From: Methylibium sp035762065
GTDB lineage: Bacteria > Pseudomonadota > Gammaproteobacteria > Burkholderiales > Burkholderiaceae_C
Length of the DNA: 64,000 nucleotides
Direction of reading: 5' to 3'
NCBI RefSeq assembly: GCF_035762065.1
Contig: NZ_DASTPW010000043.1
Span: 148,184-212,183, forward strand
The position numbers and the translations under genes were made by a program. Every line of letters starts with the position of its first letter. Position 1 is the stretch's first letter. The notes under the pieces were generated by a model. The model was not told where the DNA came from, did no database searches, and worked only from the letters and a program-made list of their open reading frames with translations. Positions 42,708-55,085 of this stretch are shown here, in pieces.

Positions 42708-43904
42708 TCAGGCCACCGCGGCAATGGCCTTGGCGACGGCGTCGAGATTCTTCTCGTTCAGCGCCGCGACGCAGATCCGGCCCGAGTCGACGCCGTACAC
42801 GCCGAACTCGCTGCGCAGCCGCTGCATCTGCGCGGCCTTCAAGCCCGAGTAGCTGAACATGCCCTGCTGCGCGGTGATGTAGTCCAGGTCGCCCTTGACG
42901 CCGGCGGCGCCGAGCCGTTCGACCAGCGCCACCCGCATCGCCTTGATGCGCTGGCGCATGCCGGCCAGTTCCTCCTCCCACAGGGCGCGCAGCGCAGGGG
43001 TGTCGAGCACGGTGGCGACGACGGTCGCGCCATGCGTCGGCGGGTTCGAGTAGTTGGTGCGGATCACGATCTTCAGCTGGCTCAGCACGCGCTGCGCCTC
43101 GTCCTTGCTTGCGCAGACGACGCTCAAGGCGCCGACGCGCTCGCCGTAGAGCGAGAAGCTCTTGCTGAAGCTGGTCGAGACGAAGAAGTCGAGGCCGGCG
43201 GCGAGAAAGCTCTGCACCGCGGCGCCGTCTTCCGCGAGGCCGTGCCCGAAGCCCTGGTAGGCCATGTCGAGGAAGGGCACCAGCTGCCTGGCCTTCAGCA
43301 CGTCGATCACCTGCTTCCAGTGCGCAGGCGTGAGGTCGTAGCCGGTCGGGTTGTGGCAGCAGGCGTGCAGCACGACGACGGTGCCGGCCGGCGCCGCCCC
43401 GAGCGCGGCGAGGAGGCCGGCGATGTCGATGCCGCCCGGCTGCGTCGCGTCGTAGTACGGGTAGCTCTCGACGACGAAGCCCGCGTTGGTGAACAACGCG
43501 CGGTGGTTCTCCCAGCTCGGGTCGCTGATCAGCACCTTGGCTTGCGGGTTGAGGCGCTTGAGGAAGTCGGCGCCGAGCTTCAGGCCGCCGGTGCCGCCGA
43601 GGCCCTGCACGGTGGCGATGCGGCCGGAGGCGGCGGCCTCGGCGCCGAAGACGAGCTTCTGCACCGCGCGGTCGTAGGCGGCGATGCCGTCGATCGGCAG
43701 GTAGCCACGCGCCTTCGGCGCCTCGAGGAGTTGCTTTTCGGCCGCCGCGACGCACTTGAGCAGGGGCAGCTTGCCGTGCTCGTCGAAATAGACGCCGACG
43801 CCGAGGTTGACCTTGTTCGGATTCGGATCGGCCGCGAACTGCTCGTTGAGGCCGAGGATCGGATCGCGGGGCGCCATTTCGACGGCGGCGAAGAGTGCGG
43901 ACAT
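42708..43904 (-). CDS. tyrB: Aromatic amino acid / aspartate aminotransferase
   Basis: The 398-residue fold-type I PLP enzyme starts MSALFAAVEMAPRDPILGLN, has HACCHNPTGYDLTPAHWKQV and the PLP lysine in STSFSKSFSLYGERVGALSV, and ends with RICVAALNEKNLDAVAKAIA. It exchanges amino groups between aromatic amino acids or aspartate and 2-oxoglutarate. TyrB and AspC cannot be separated surely by sequence here. The start agrees with the family; upstream in-frame Met codons add unrelated residues. Confidence 0.9.
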   Translation of the reverse strand: MSALFAAVEMAPRDPILGLNEQFAADPNPNKVNLGVGVYFDEHGKLPLLKCVAAAEKQLLEAPKARGYLPIDGIAAYDRAVQKLVFGAEAAASGRIATVQGLGGTGGLKLGADFLKRLNPQAKVLISDPSWENHRALFTNAGFVVESYPYYDATQPGGIDIAGLLAALGAAPAGTVVVLHACCHNPTGYDLTPAHWKQVIDVLKARQLVPFLDMAYQGFGHGLAEDGAAVQSFLAAGLDFFVSTSFSKSFSLYGERVGALSVVCASKDEAQRVLSQLKIVIRTNYSNPPTHGATVVATVLDTPALRALWEEELAGMRQRIKAMRVALVERLGAAGVKGDLDYITAQQGMFSYSGLKAAQMQRLRSEFGVYGVDSGRICVAALNEKNLDAVAKAIAAVA

Positions 43905-43984
43905 GGAAGCTTTCGTTGACGACGAAGGGGTCGGATCGATGCGCTTAAGCTGCCGGTTTGCCGTGAGCCGAAGGATGTCGAACC

Positions 43985-46135
<2,151 letters not shown>

Positions 46136-46227
46136 CCGACTGAGGCTTGACCACGGAGCGCTTCGCCGCTGTCCTTGTTTTGTCGAGCAAAGACCGCGTT
46201 TGCGGCGCGGAACTTCGGCCGTTGAGC

Positions 46228-46285
46228 CTGACCGAATCAGTCGGCTTCCCCCATAATTGAGCTGTTCAGTCGGGATTACCGATCC
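46228..46285 (+). promoter_or_regulatory. iscR promoter with IscR-type sites
   Basis: A -35-like CTGACC (46228-46233) and -10 CATAAT (46252-46257) with an 18-base spacer precede iscR by about 100 bases. CTGACCGAATCAGTCGG overlaps the promoter and a related half, TTGAGCTGTTCAGTCGGG, lies just downstream; both resemble type I IscR sites (TTGACT-N-AGTCGGG). This fits autorepression by [2Fe-2S]-IscR. Confidence 0.65.
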
Positions 46286-46356
46286 CGCCCAGCTCGTGGG
46301 TTCGAGCCCCCGCCGGTTTCCGGCGCGGCCTCCTCCCCGGCGACAAGGAGTTCACG

Positions 46357-46890
46357 ATGCGTCTCACCACCAAAGGTCGCTTTGCCGTGACCGCGATGAT
46401 CGATCTGGCCCTGCGCGAACACGGCGGCCCTGTCGCGCTCGCCGCGATCAGTTCGCGCCAGCAGATCTCGCTGTCTTACCTGGAGCAGCTGTTCGGCAAG
46501 CTGCGCCGCCATGAACTGGTCGAGTCGACCCGCGGCCCCGGCGGCGGCTACTCGCTGGGCCGCAAGGCCGACGACATCAGCGTCGCGGACATCATCGTCG
46601 CGGTCGACGAGCCGATCGACGCCACCGGCTGCGGCGGCAAGGAAAACTGCATGGGCGACGACAGCGGCAAGTGCATGACGCACGACCTCTGGACCAGCCT
46701 GAACACCAAGATGATCGAGTTCCTCGACTCGATCACGTTGCGCAAGCTGGTCGAAGACCAGATTGCCAAGGGCATCTCGATCGAGGAGGCGCCGGTCAAG
46801 CGCGCGATCTCGTCGCAGCCGGTGGTCAAGCCGATCAAGATCACCGCGCCGAATTCGGTGTTCGCGCTCGGCAGCACGCTGGCGAAGTAG
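46357..46890 (+). CDS. iscR: Iron-sulfur cluster regulator IscR
   Basis: The 177-residue Rrf2-type protein starts MRLTTKGRFAVTAMIDLALR, has the winged helix SLSYLEQLFGKLRRHELVES and the cluster cysteines CGGKENCMGDDSGKC (C-x5-C-x7-C). With [2Fe-2S] bound it represses the isc operon. An AAGGAG motif precedes the start. Confidence 0.96.
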   Translation: MRLTTKGRFAVTAMIDLALREHGGPVALAAISSRQQISLSYLEQLFGKLRRHELVESTRGPGGGYSLGRKADDISVADIIVAVDEPIDATGCGGKENCMGDDSGKCMTHDLWTSLNTKMIEFLDSITLRKLVEDQIAKGISIEEAPVKRAISSQPVVKPIKITAPNSVFALGSTLAK

Positions 46891-46923
46891 CCCGTCCTCC
46901 CGTCGATTCCGGCAGTACCCGTC

Positions 46924-48144
46924 ATGGACATGACTCCGCACTTCCCGATCTACCTGGACTACGGCGCAACGACGCCGGTCGATCCGCGCGTCGTGGACGC
47001 GATGGTCCCCTGGCTGCGCGAGCATTTCGGCAACCCCGCTTCGCGCAGCCACGCCTGGGGCTGGGAGGCGGAAGAGGCGGTCGAGAAAGCGCGCGGCGAA
47101 GTCGCGGCGCTGATCGGCGCCGACCCGCGCGAGATCGTCTGGACCTCCGGCGCGACGGAGTCGAACAACCTCGCGATCAAGGGCGCGGCGCAGTTCTACA
47201 AGACGCGCGGCAAGCACCTCGTCACCGTGAAGACCGAGCACAAGGCCGTGCTCGACACCATGCGCGAAATGGAGCGGCAGGGCTTCGAGGTCACCTACCT
47301 CGACGTGCAGGAAGACGGCCTCGTCGACTTCGACAAGCTGAAGGCCGCGTTGCGCCCGGACACGATCCTCGTCTCGGTGATGTTCGTGAACAACGAGATC
47401 GGTGTCATTCAGGACATCCCGGCGATCGGCGCGTTGTGCCGCGAGCGTGGCATCGTTTTCCATGTCGATGCGGCGCAGGCCACCGGCAAGGTGGCGATCG
47501 ACCTGGCGACGCTGCCGGTCGATCTGATGAGCCTCGCCTCGCACAAGACCTATGGTCCCAAGGGGATCGGCGCGCTCTACGTGCGCCGCAAGCCGCGCGT
47601 GCGGCTCGAAGCGCAGATGCACGGAGGCGGTCACGAGCGCGGCATGCGTTCGGGCACCTTGCCGACGCACCAGATCGTCGGCATGGGCGAGGCCTTCCGG
47701 ATCGCGCGTGAGGAGATGGGCGCCGAGCAGGAGCGCATCCGCGCGCTGCAGCAGCGGCTGATGCGCGGCCTGAGCGATGTCGAGCAGACCTTCCTCAACG
47801 GCCACGCCGAGAAGCGGGTGCCGCACAACGTCAACATCAGCTTCAACTTCGTCGAAGGCGAGTCGCTGATCATGGGGATCAAGGGCCTCGCGGTGTCGTC
47901 GGGCTCGGCCTGCACCTCGGCGAGCCTGGAGCCCAGCTACGTGCTGCGCGCGCTCGGCCGTTCCGATGAACTGGCGCACTCGAGCCTGCGCATGACGATC
48001 GGCCGCTTCACGACCGAGGAAGAGATCGACTACGCGGTCACGACGATCCGCCAGAACGTCGCGAAGCTGCGCGAGCTGTCGCCGTTGTGGGAGATGTTTC
48101 AGGACGGCGTGGACCTGAGCACGATCCAGTGGGCCGCGCATTGA
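46924..48144 (+). CDS. iscS: Cysteine desulfurase IscS
   Basis: The 406-residue PLP enzyme has YLDYGATTPVDPRVVDAMVP, the PLP lysine in SLASHKTYGPKGIGALYVRR and the active-site Cys in SSGSACTSASLEPSYVLRA. It supplies sulfur for IscU and for tRNA thiolation. A second Met, two codons in, is an equally good start. The operon order iscR-iscS-iscU-iscA-hscB-hscA-fdx is standard. Confidence 0.97.
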   Translation: MDMTPHFPIYLDYGATTPVDPRVVDAMVPWLREHFGNPASRSHAWGWEAEEAVEKARGEVAALIGADPREIVWTSGATESNNLAIKGAAQFYKTRGKHLVTVKTEHKAVLDTMREMERQGFEVTYLDVQEDGLVDFDKLKAALRPDTILVSVMFVNNEIGVIQDIPAIGALCRERGIVFHVDAAQATGKVAIDLATLPVDLMSLASHKTYGPKGIGALYVRRKPRVRLEAQMHGGGHERGMRSGTLPTHQIVGMGEAFRIAREEMGAEQERIRALQQRLMRGLSDVEQTFLNGHAEKRVPHNVNISFNFVEGESLIMGIKGLAVSSGSACTSASLEPSYVLRALGRSDELAHSSLRMTIGRFTTEEEIDYAVTTIRQNVAKLRELSPLWEMFQDGVDLSTIQWAAH

Positions 48145-48221
48145 TGGCGCCGCCGGCTGCGGCCCGCTGCAGCTGCCTGCCGACGGAGCAGGCGCCGACC
48201 GAATGAGTTAGGAGAACCGAG

Positions 48222-48614
48222 ATGGCCTACAGCACCAAAGTCGTCGATCACTACGAGAACCCCCGCAACGTCGGCTCCTTTGAAAAGGGCGACGAGACCG
48301 TCGGCACCGGCATGGTCGGCGCGCCCGCCTGCGGCGACGTGATGAAACTTCAGATCAAGGTCAATCCGCAGACCGGCCTGATCGAGGACGCGAAGTTCAA
48401 GACCTACGGCTGCGGCTCGGCGATCGCGTCGAGCTCGTTGGTCACCGAGTGGGTCAAGGGCAAGTCGCTCGACGAGGCGCTGACGATCAAGAACACGCAC
48501 ATCGCCGAGGAACTGGCGCTCCCGCCTGTGAAGATTCACTGCTCGATCCTGGCCGAGGATGCGATCAAGGCCGCGGTCACCGACTACAAGGCCAAGCGCC
48601 CCACGGCCGCCTGA
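48222..48614 (+). CDS. iscU: Iron-sulfur cluster scaffold IscU
   Basis: The 130-residue protein starts MAYSTKVVDHYENPRNVGSF with cluster cysteines in GAPACGDVMKL, KTYGCGSAIASSS and LPPVKIHCSILAEDA; LPPVK is the HscA recognition motif. An AGGAGA motif lies nine bases before the ATG. Confidence 0.98.
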   Translation: MAYSTKVVDHYENPRNVGSFEKGDETVGTGMVGAPACGDVMKLQIKVNPQTGLIEDAKFKTYGCGSAIASSSLVTEWVKGKSLDEALTIKNTHIAEELALPPVKIHCSILAEDAIKAAVTDYKAKRPTAA

Positions 48615-48624
48615 GTCGCCCCGC

Positions 48625-48948
48625 ATGGCAGTCACCCTCACCCAAGCGGCGGCTCGCCACGTGAGCCGCTACCTCGGCAAGCGCGGCAAGGGCATCGGCG
48701 TGCGGCTTGGCGTCAAGACGACCGGCTGCTCGGGCCTGGCCTACAAGCTCGAGTACGCCGACGAGGCCGCGCCCGAGGATGTCGTGTTCGAGGACCAGGG
48801 CATCAAGGTGCTCGTCGATCCGAAGAGCCTGCCCTACATCCAGGGCACCGAGCTCGACTTCGTCCGCGAGGGGCTCAACGAAGGCTTCCGGTTCAACAAC
48901 CCGAACGAACGCGACCGCTGCGGCTGCGGCGAATCGTTCCGGGTCTGA
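48625..48948 (+). CDS. iscA: Iron-sulfur cluster assembly protein IscA
   Basis: The 107-residue A-type carrier has the three conserved cysteines in GVKTTGCSGLAYKLEYAD and CGCGESFRV. It passes clusters or iron from IscU to apo-proteins. A strong hairpin follows the stop. Confidence 0.96.
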   Translation: MAVTLTQAAARHVSRYLGKRGKGIGVRLGVKTTGCSGLAYKLEYADEAAPEDVVFEDQGIKVLVDPKSLPYIQGTELDFVREGLNEGFRFNNPNERDRCGCGESFRV

Positions 48949-48963
48949 CGCCCGGCTCAGGAC

Positions 48964-48994
48964 GAAGGCGCGGCACGGCCGCGCCTTCTTGTTT
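48964..48994 (+). terminator. Strong hairpin and T-run between iscA and hscB
   Basis: A perfect 11-bp stem (GAAGGCGCGGC / GCCGCGCCTTC, 48964-48988) with a 3-base loop is followed by TTGTTT. It looks like an intrinsic terminator, yet the hscB start lies only four bases after it. It probably lowers hscB-hscA-fdx expression relative to iscRSUA. Confidence 0.75.
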
Positions 48995-48997
48995 GTG

Positions 48998-49516
48998 ATG
49001 CAGCTCGACAGCGACGACTTCCAACTCTTCGGCCTGCCACGACGCTTTGCCCAGGACCGCGCGCACATCGACGCGCAGTGGAAGGCGCTGCAGGCCGAGG
49101 TGCACCCCGATCGCTTCGCCGGCGAGGGCGCGGCGGGGCAGCGGCGCGCGATGCAGTGGTCGGTGCGCGTCAACGAGGCGCATGCGCGGCTGAAGGATCC
49201 GCTCGCACGCGCGGCCTACCTCTGCGAACTGCACGGCGCACGCATCGAAGCCGAGAGCAACACCGCGATGCCGGCCGGCTTCCTGATGCAGCAGATGCAG
49301 TGGCGCGAGGCGCTCGACGACGCGGCCGGGCTCGCCGAAGTCGAGGCGCTGCACGACGAGGTCACGGCGTTTCGCCGCGCCGCGTTGGACGAGCTGGCCC
49401 GCGCCTGCGACGAACGCGAGGACTGGTCCGCCGCGGCCGAACAGGTGCGCGCGCTGATGTTCGTCGAGCGCTTTGCCCATGACGTCGATCGGCGAGTGCA
49501 AGCGCTGGAAGAATGA
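48998..49516 (+). CDS. hscB: Fe-S co-chaperone HscB
   Basis: The 172-residue protein has an N-terminal J domain with HPDRFAGEG and a C-terminal three-helix IscU-binding domain (FLMQQMQWREALDDA). It brings IscU to HscA. The only plausible start follows a terminator-like hairpin, and no Shine-Dalgarno sequence is visible. Confidence 0.93.
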   Translation: MQLDSDDFQLFGLPRRFAQDRAHIDAQWKALQAEVHPDRFAGEGAAGQRRAMQWSVRVNEAHARLKDPLARAAYLCELHGARIEAESNTAMPAGFLMQQMQWREALDDAAGLAEVEALHDEVTAFRRAALDELARACDEREDWSAAAEQVRALMFVERFAHDVDRRVQALEE

Positions 49517-49520
49517 CGCG

Positions 49521-51377
<1,857 letters not shown>

Positions 51378-51395
51378 GCATCACCCGTAGCTGCC

Positions 51396-51734
51396 ATGCC
51401 CATCGTCAAGGTCCTGCCCCACGCCGAGTACTGCCCGCAGGGGAGGAGCCTGGAGGTCGCGCCCGGCACCTCGGTGTGCGAGGCGCTGCTCGAGAACGGC
51501 ATCCCGATCGAGCACGCCTGCGACATGAGCTGCGCCTGCACCACCTGCCACGTGGTCGTCCGCGAGGGGTTCGCCTCGCTGAACGCGATGGACGAGGCCG
51601 AGGAAGACCTGCTCGACCGCGCCTGGGGGCTCGAGCCCGACTCGCGGCTGAGCTGCCAGGCGATCGTCGCGCAGAAGGATCTGACGGTGGAGATTCCGAA
51701 GTACTCGATCAACCACGCAAAAGAGAACCACTGA
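51396..51734 (+). CDS. fdx: ISC-type [2Fe-2S] ferredoxin
   Basis: The 112-residue adrenodoxin-like ferredoxin has the cluster ligands in ACDMSCACTTCHVVV (C-x5-C-x2-C) and a fourth Cys in LSCQAIV. It gives electrons for cluster assembly. It is the last gene of the isc run and shares one base with the next gene. Confidence 0.96.
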   Translation: MPIVKVLPHAEYCPQGRSLEVAPGTSVCEALLENGIPIEHACDMSCACTTCHVVVREGFASLNAMDEAEEDLLDRAWGLEPDSRLSCQAIVAQKDLTVEIPKYSINHAKENH

Positions 51735-52468
51735 TGAGTCGCATCGTCTTCCTCGACACCGAAACGACCGGCCTCAGTCCCGACAACGGCGACCGCATCG
51801 TCGAGATCGGCTGCGTGGAGATGGTCAACCGCCGCCTCACCGGCGAGACCTTGCACCACTACCTGAACCCCGAGCGCGCCAGCCACGAGGACGCGCTCAA
51901 GGTCCACGGCCTGACCGACGAATTCCTCGCCGGCCAGCCCAGGTTCGCCGAGGTGGCCGATGCGCTGCTCGACTTCCTCGCCGGCGCGGAGATCGTGATC
52001 CACAACGCGGCCTTCGACATCGGCTTCCTCGATGCGGAGCTCAAGCGCCTCGGCCGCCCCGGCCTTGCCTCGCAGGCCAAGGTGAGTTGCAGCCTGACGA
52101 TGGCGCGCGAGCTCTACCCCGGCAAGTCGAACTCGCTCGATGCGCTTTGCAAGCGGCTCGAGGTGGACAACACCGCGCGCACCCTGCACGGGGCGCTGCT
52201 CGACGCCGGCCTGCTCGCCGAGGTCTACCTGCGCATGACGCGCGGCCAGAACTCGCTGGTGATCGAAGTCGCCGACGGCACCCGGCGCGACGACGAGCCG
52301 TCGCTGGCGGTGGTCGATCTGGCGGCTTTCGAACTCGCGGTCGTCGAGCCGGATGCCGACGAACTTTCGGCGCACGAAGCGGCGCTGGCCGATCTCGACA
52401 AGGCCTCGAAGGGCCGGACGCTCTGGCGTGCGGTGGCATACTCCGCGGCCTCGTCGGCCACCCTCTGA
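51734..52468 (+). CDS. dnaQ: DNA polymerase III epsilon subunit-type 3'-5' exonuclease
   Basis: The 244-residue protein starts MSRIVFLDTETTGLSPDNGD with the Asp-Glu of Exo I, has HNAAFDIGFLDAEL (Exo II) and LHGALLDAGLLAEVYLRMT (Exo III, H-x4-D), as in DnaQ. The C-terminal 60 residues form the tail that contacts the alpha subunit. It proofreads during replication. TGATG overlap with fdx suggests co-translation, although the functions differ. Confidence 0.93.
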   Translation: MSRIVFLDTETTGLSPDNGDRIVEIGCVEMVNRRLTGETLHHYLNPERASHEDALKVHGLTDEFLAGQPRFAEVADALLDFLAGAEIVIHNAAFDIGFLDAELKRLGRPGLASQAKVSCSLTMARELYPGKSNSLDALCKRLEVDNTARTLHGALLDAGLLAEVYLRMTRGQNSLVIEVADGTRRDDEPSLAVVDLAAFELAVVEPDADELSAHEAALADLDKASKGRTLWRAVAYSAASSATL

Positions 52469-52501
52469 CGAGGTACTCGCGGCCCGGTTTCACCGGCGCG
52501 C

Positions 52502-52576
52502 GGGCGGTTAGCTCAGCGGTAGAGCACTGCCTTCACACGGCAGGGGTCGCAGGTTCGAACCCTGCACCGCCCACCA
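52502..52576 (+). tRNA. tRNA-Val (CAC)
   Basis: The acceptor stem GGGCGGT pairs with ACCGCCC, the anticodon stem CTGCC/GGCAG encloses TTCACAC with anticodon CAC, and the T arm is GCAGG-TTCGAAC-CCTGC. The CCA end is encoded. No other tRNA lies in the window. Confidence 0.97.
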
Positions 52577-52717
52577 CTCCCAGGCCCTTCGACCCGGCGC
52601 CGCCGCAGCCCGCGCGCGGCGTGCGATGCGCACGCGGGCGGCGCGTCGCCCGCTGCGGAAAGTTCGCCTGGGCGAGCGTCCGCTCTCAGAATCGGGCGCA
52701 TCCCGGCCCGCTTGCGC

Positions 52718-54571
52718 ATGACGCTTCCCAAGCACTTCCGCAGTTCGCGCTTGCGCATCGGCGTGGCGTTCTCGTCGCTCGCGCTGGTGCTGTTCGCCGC
52801 GGTCGGCGTGCTGTCGGGCGAGCAGGCGCGCGACCAGGCGCAGCGCGACGCCGGCGCCGCGATCGAGCAGCTCGCCGACCGGCTCGCCTTCGGGCTCGAT
52901 GCCGGCCTGGCCGAACGCTTTCGCGAGATCCAGAACCTCGCGAACCTGGAGAACCTCTTCGAGACGCGGCTCGAGCCCGAGCGCTGGCGCGCGATGGTCG
53001 ACCGGCTGCAGAGCTCCTTTCCGTACTACAGCTGGATCGGCGTCGCGCGACCGGACGGCACGGTTGTCGCCGGCACGCAGGGGCTGCTCGAAGGGCGCGA
53101 CGTCTCCAAGCGGCCCTGGTTCGCCGCCGGGCTGCAACGCGCCTTCACGGGCGACGTGCACGAGGCGATGCTGCTGGCCTCGCTGCTCGGTCCGCAGCCA
53201 AACGGCGAGCCGCTGCGGCTGGTCGACTTCGCCGCGCCGCTGTTTCGCGACGGCCGCGTCGAAGGCGTGATCGGCGCGCATCTCACGCTCGCCTGGGTGC
53301 AGGAGCGGCGTGCCGAGGCCTTGAAGGCGACCGATCCGGCGAACCGCGTCGAGATCTCGATCCACGGCCCGGCCGGCACGATCATGGGCCCGGCCGCGCC
53401 GGCCGTCGAAGTGCTGCGCCGTCTGGAAGTCGGGCCCGCGATCGTCGAATGGAGCGACGGCAAGGCCTACCTGAGCGCGACCGCCCGTGCCGGCGATGCG
53501 CAAGGCAAGCGCGTGTTCGACTGGACCATCGTCGCGCGCCAGCCGGTGGATACCGCGCTCGCACCGGCCGAGCGGCTGCGCAGCCGGATCTGGGCGCTCG
53601 GCCTGCTGGCGACGCTGCTGTTCGGCATCGTCGGCTGGTGGCTCGCCGGCCGGCTGACGGCGCCGCTGCGCGCGGTGGCGCAGCAGGCGGCGCGCATCTC
53701 GGCGCAGCGCGGCGGCGGCGCCGCGCCTGCCGACGACGACGAGGTCGAGCAGCTCGCCGCCTCGCTCGGCACGCTGCTGACGCACCTGCGCGAGCGCGAG
53801 CACGAACTCGTCGGCCTGAACGCCTCGCTCGAAGCGCGGGTCGCCCAGCGCACCGGGTCGCTGAACCAGGCCAACGAGGACCTGCGCAGCTTCAGCCACA
53901 GCGTCTCGCACGACTTGAAGGGGCCGATCGGCTCGATCGGCCTGGTGCTGCGCCACCTGGTCGAGCAGCAGGGCGAGCGGCTCGATGCCGGCACCCGCCG
54001 GCTGCTCGGCGAGGTGGTGCGCGAGTGCGATCGCCTGCGCCGGCTCACCGACGAGCTGCTGTCCCTGGCGCTGGTCGAGCAGAGCGAGATGACGATGGAG
54101 CCGGTGTCGATGCAAGCGCTGGTCGACGAGGTGGTCGCCGAGCTGCGCCGTCCCGGGGCCGCCGGCGCTGCCGAAGCCGAGCGCGCTGAACTCGTTGTCC
54201 ACCCTCTGCCCGAGGTTCATGGCGACGCGGTGCTGCTGCGCCAGGTGTGGCTGAACCTGATCGCCAACGCGCTCAAGTTCAGCGCCAAGGCCGCGCAGCC
54301 GCGCGTCGAGCTGCAGTGCCGGGCGACCGAGGCGGGGCATGAATTCAGCGTCGCCGACAACGGTGCCGGCTTCGACATGTCGCAGGCCGGCCGGCTCTTC
54401 GGCACCTTCCAGCGGCTGCATCGCGCATCGGACTTCCCCGGCACCGGCGTCGGGCTGTCGATCGTCAAGCGCGTCGTGCACCGCCACGGCGGCAGCGTCT
54501 GGGCGGAGGGCCGGCCGGGCGAGGGCGCGCGCTTCGCCTTCGTGCTGCCGAGACGGCCCGCTTCGAGTTGA
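52718..54571 (+). CDS. Orphan sensor histidine kinase
   Basis: The 617-residue protein has an N-terminal membrane segment (about 12-35), a periplasmic Cache-like sensor (FPYYSWIGVARPDGTVVAGT; GAHLTLAWV), a second membrane segment (about 290-310), HAMP, a coiled coil, HisKA with FSHSVSHDLKGPIGSIGLVL, and HATPase with NLIANALKFSAKA, VADNGAGFDM and GTGVGLSIVKRV. It autophosphorylates on His. No response regulator is adjacent. An ATG two codons earlier is equally possible. Confidence 0.9.
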   Translation: MTLPKHFRSSRLRIGVAFSSLALVLFAAVGVLSGEQARDQAQRDAGAAIEQLADRLAFGLDAGLAERFREIQNLANLENLFETRLEPERWRAMVDRLQSSFPYYSWIGVARPDGTVVAGTQGLLEGRDVSKRPWFAAGLQRAFTGDVHEAMLLASLLGPQPNGEPLRLVDFAAPLFRDGRVEGVIGAHLTLAWVQERRAEALKATDPANRVEISIHGPAGTIMGPAAPAVEVLRRLEVGPAIVEWSDGKAYLSATARAGDAQGKRVFDWTIVARQPVDTALAPAERLRSRIWALGLLATLLFGIVGWWLAGRLTAPLRAVAQQAARISAQRGGGAAPADDDEVEQLAASLGTLLTHLREREHELVGLNASLEARVAQRTGSLNQANEDLRSFSHSVSHDLKGPIGSIGLVLRHLVEQQGERLDAGTRRLLGEVVRECDRLRRLTDELLSLALVEQSEMTMEPVSMQALVDEVVAELRRPGAAGAAEAERAELVVHPLPEVHGDAVLLRQVWLNLIANALKFSAKAAQPRVELQCRATEAGHEFSVADNGAGFDMSQAGRLFGTFQRLHRASDFPGTGVGLSIVKRVVHRHGGSVWAEGRPGEGARFAFVLPRRPASS

Positions 54572-54578
54572 GCGCGCT

Positions 54579-55085
54579 TCAGTCGTAGGTCACGGTCACG
54601 GTGATCGTGTCGACGTAGCTGCCCGGGATCGCCGAGTTCTGCCCCGCCGGTATTCGCCCGTAAACCGTGTGCGTGACCGTCGGCGACAGCCCCAGCACGT
54701 CGAGCAGGATCGAGCCGGACACGACCGTGCCGCCGCTCGCGTCGCCCCAGGTGACGAGCCGGGCCGGGTCGGCAAACAGGCCGTACGCGAGGCTGTTCGC
54801 GCCGCTCGTCAGCCGGCGCGCGCCGATGCTCGGCCCGCCACCGCCGCTCAGCGCGATCCGGTACGGGATCAACAGGCCCGCCACGCCGCCGCAGGAGACG
54901 CGCACCTGGCCCGTCGAATCGCTCGGGCCGGCCGCCAATGGATTGACCGCGCCGAAGGTGACCGGGGCGGTGCTCGCGCTGCAACTGCACAGCGGGCCGA
55001 GGCACAGCGCCTGCACCACGCCGGCCGACGCCAGCGCGGCGACGGCGACGAGCAGCGCACGCAGCACACGCAGGTTCACTCGCAT
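54579..55085 (-). CDS. Spore coat protein U (SCPU) domain pilin-like protein
   Basis: The 168-residue protein has a signal peptide (VLRALLVAVAALASAGVVQA) and an SCPU domain (FGAVNPLAAGPSDSTGQVRV ... GRIPAGQNSAIPGSYVDTIT), as in CsuA/B subunits of archaic chaperone-usher pili. A four-Cys pattern is present (LCLGPLCSCS, VSCGG). It normally sits in a locus with a chaperone, usher and several subunits; here only a damaged usher remains. Confidence 0.85.
   Translation of the reverse strand: MRVNLRVLRALLVAVAALASAGVVQALCLGPLCSCSASTAPVTFGAVNPLAAGPSDSTGQVRVSCGGVAGLLIPYRIALSGGGGPSIGARRLTSGANSLAYGLFADPARLVTWGDASGGTVVSGSILLDVLGLSPTVTHTVYGRIPAGQNSAIPGSYVDTITVTVTYD

Noticed and set aside
43905..43984. A LexA box upstream of uvrB
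   Set aside because: No CTGT-N8-ACAG or close match was found in the gap.
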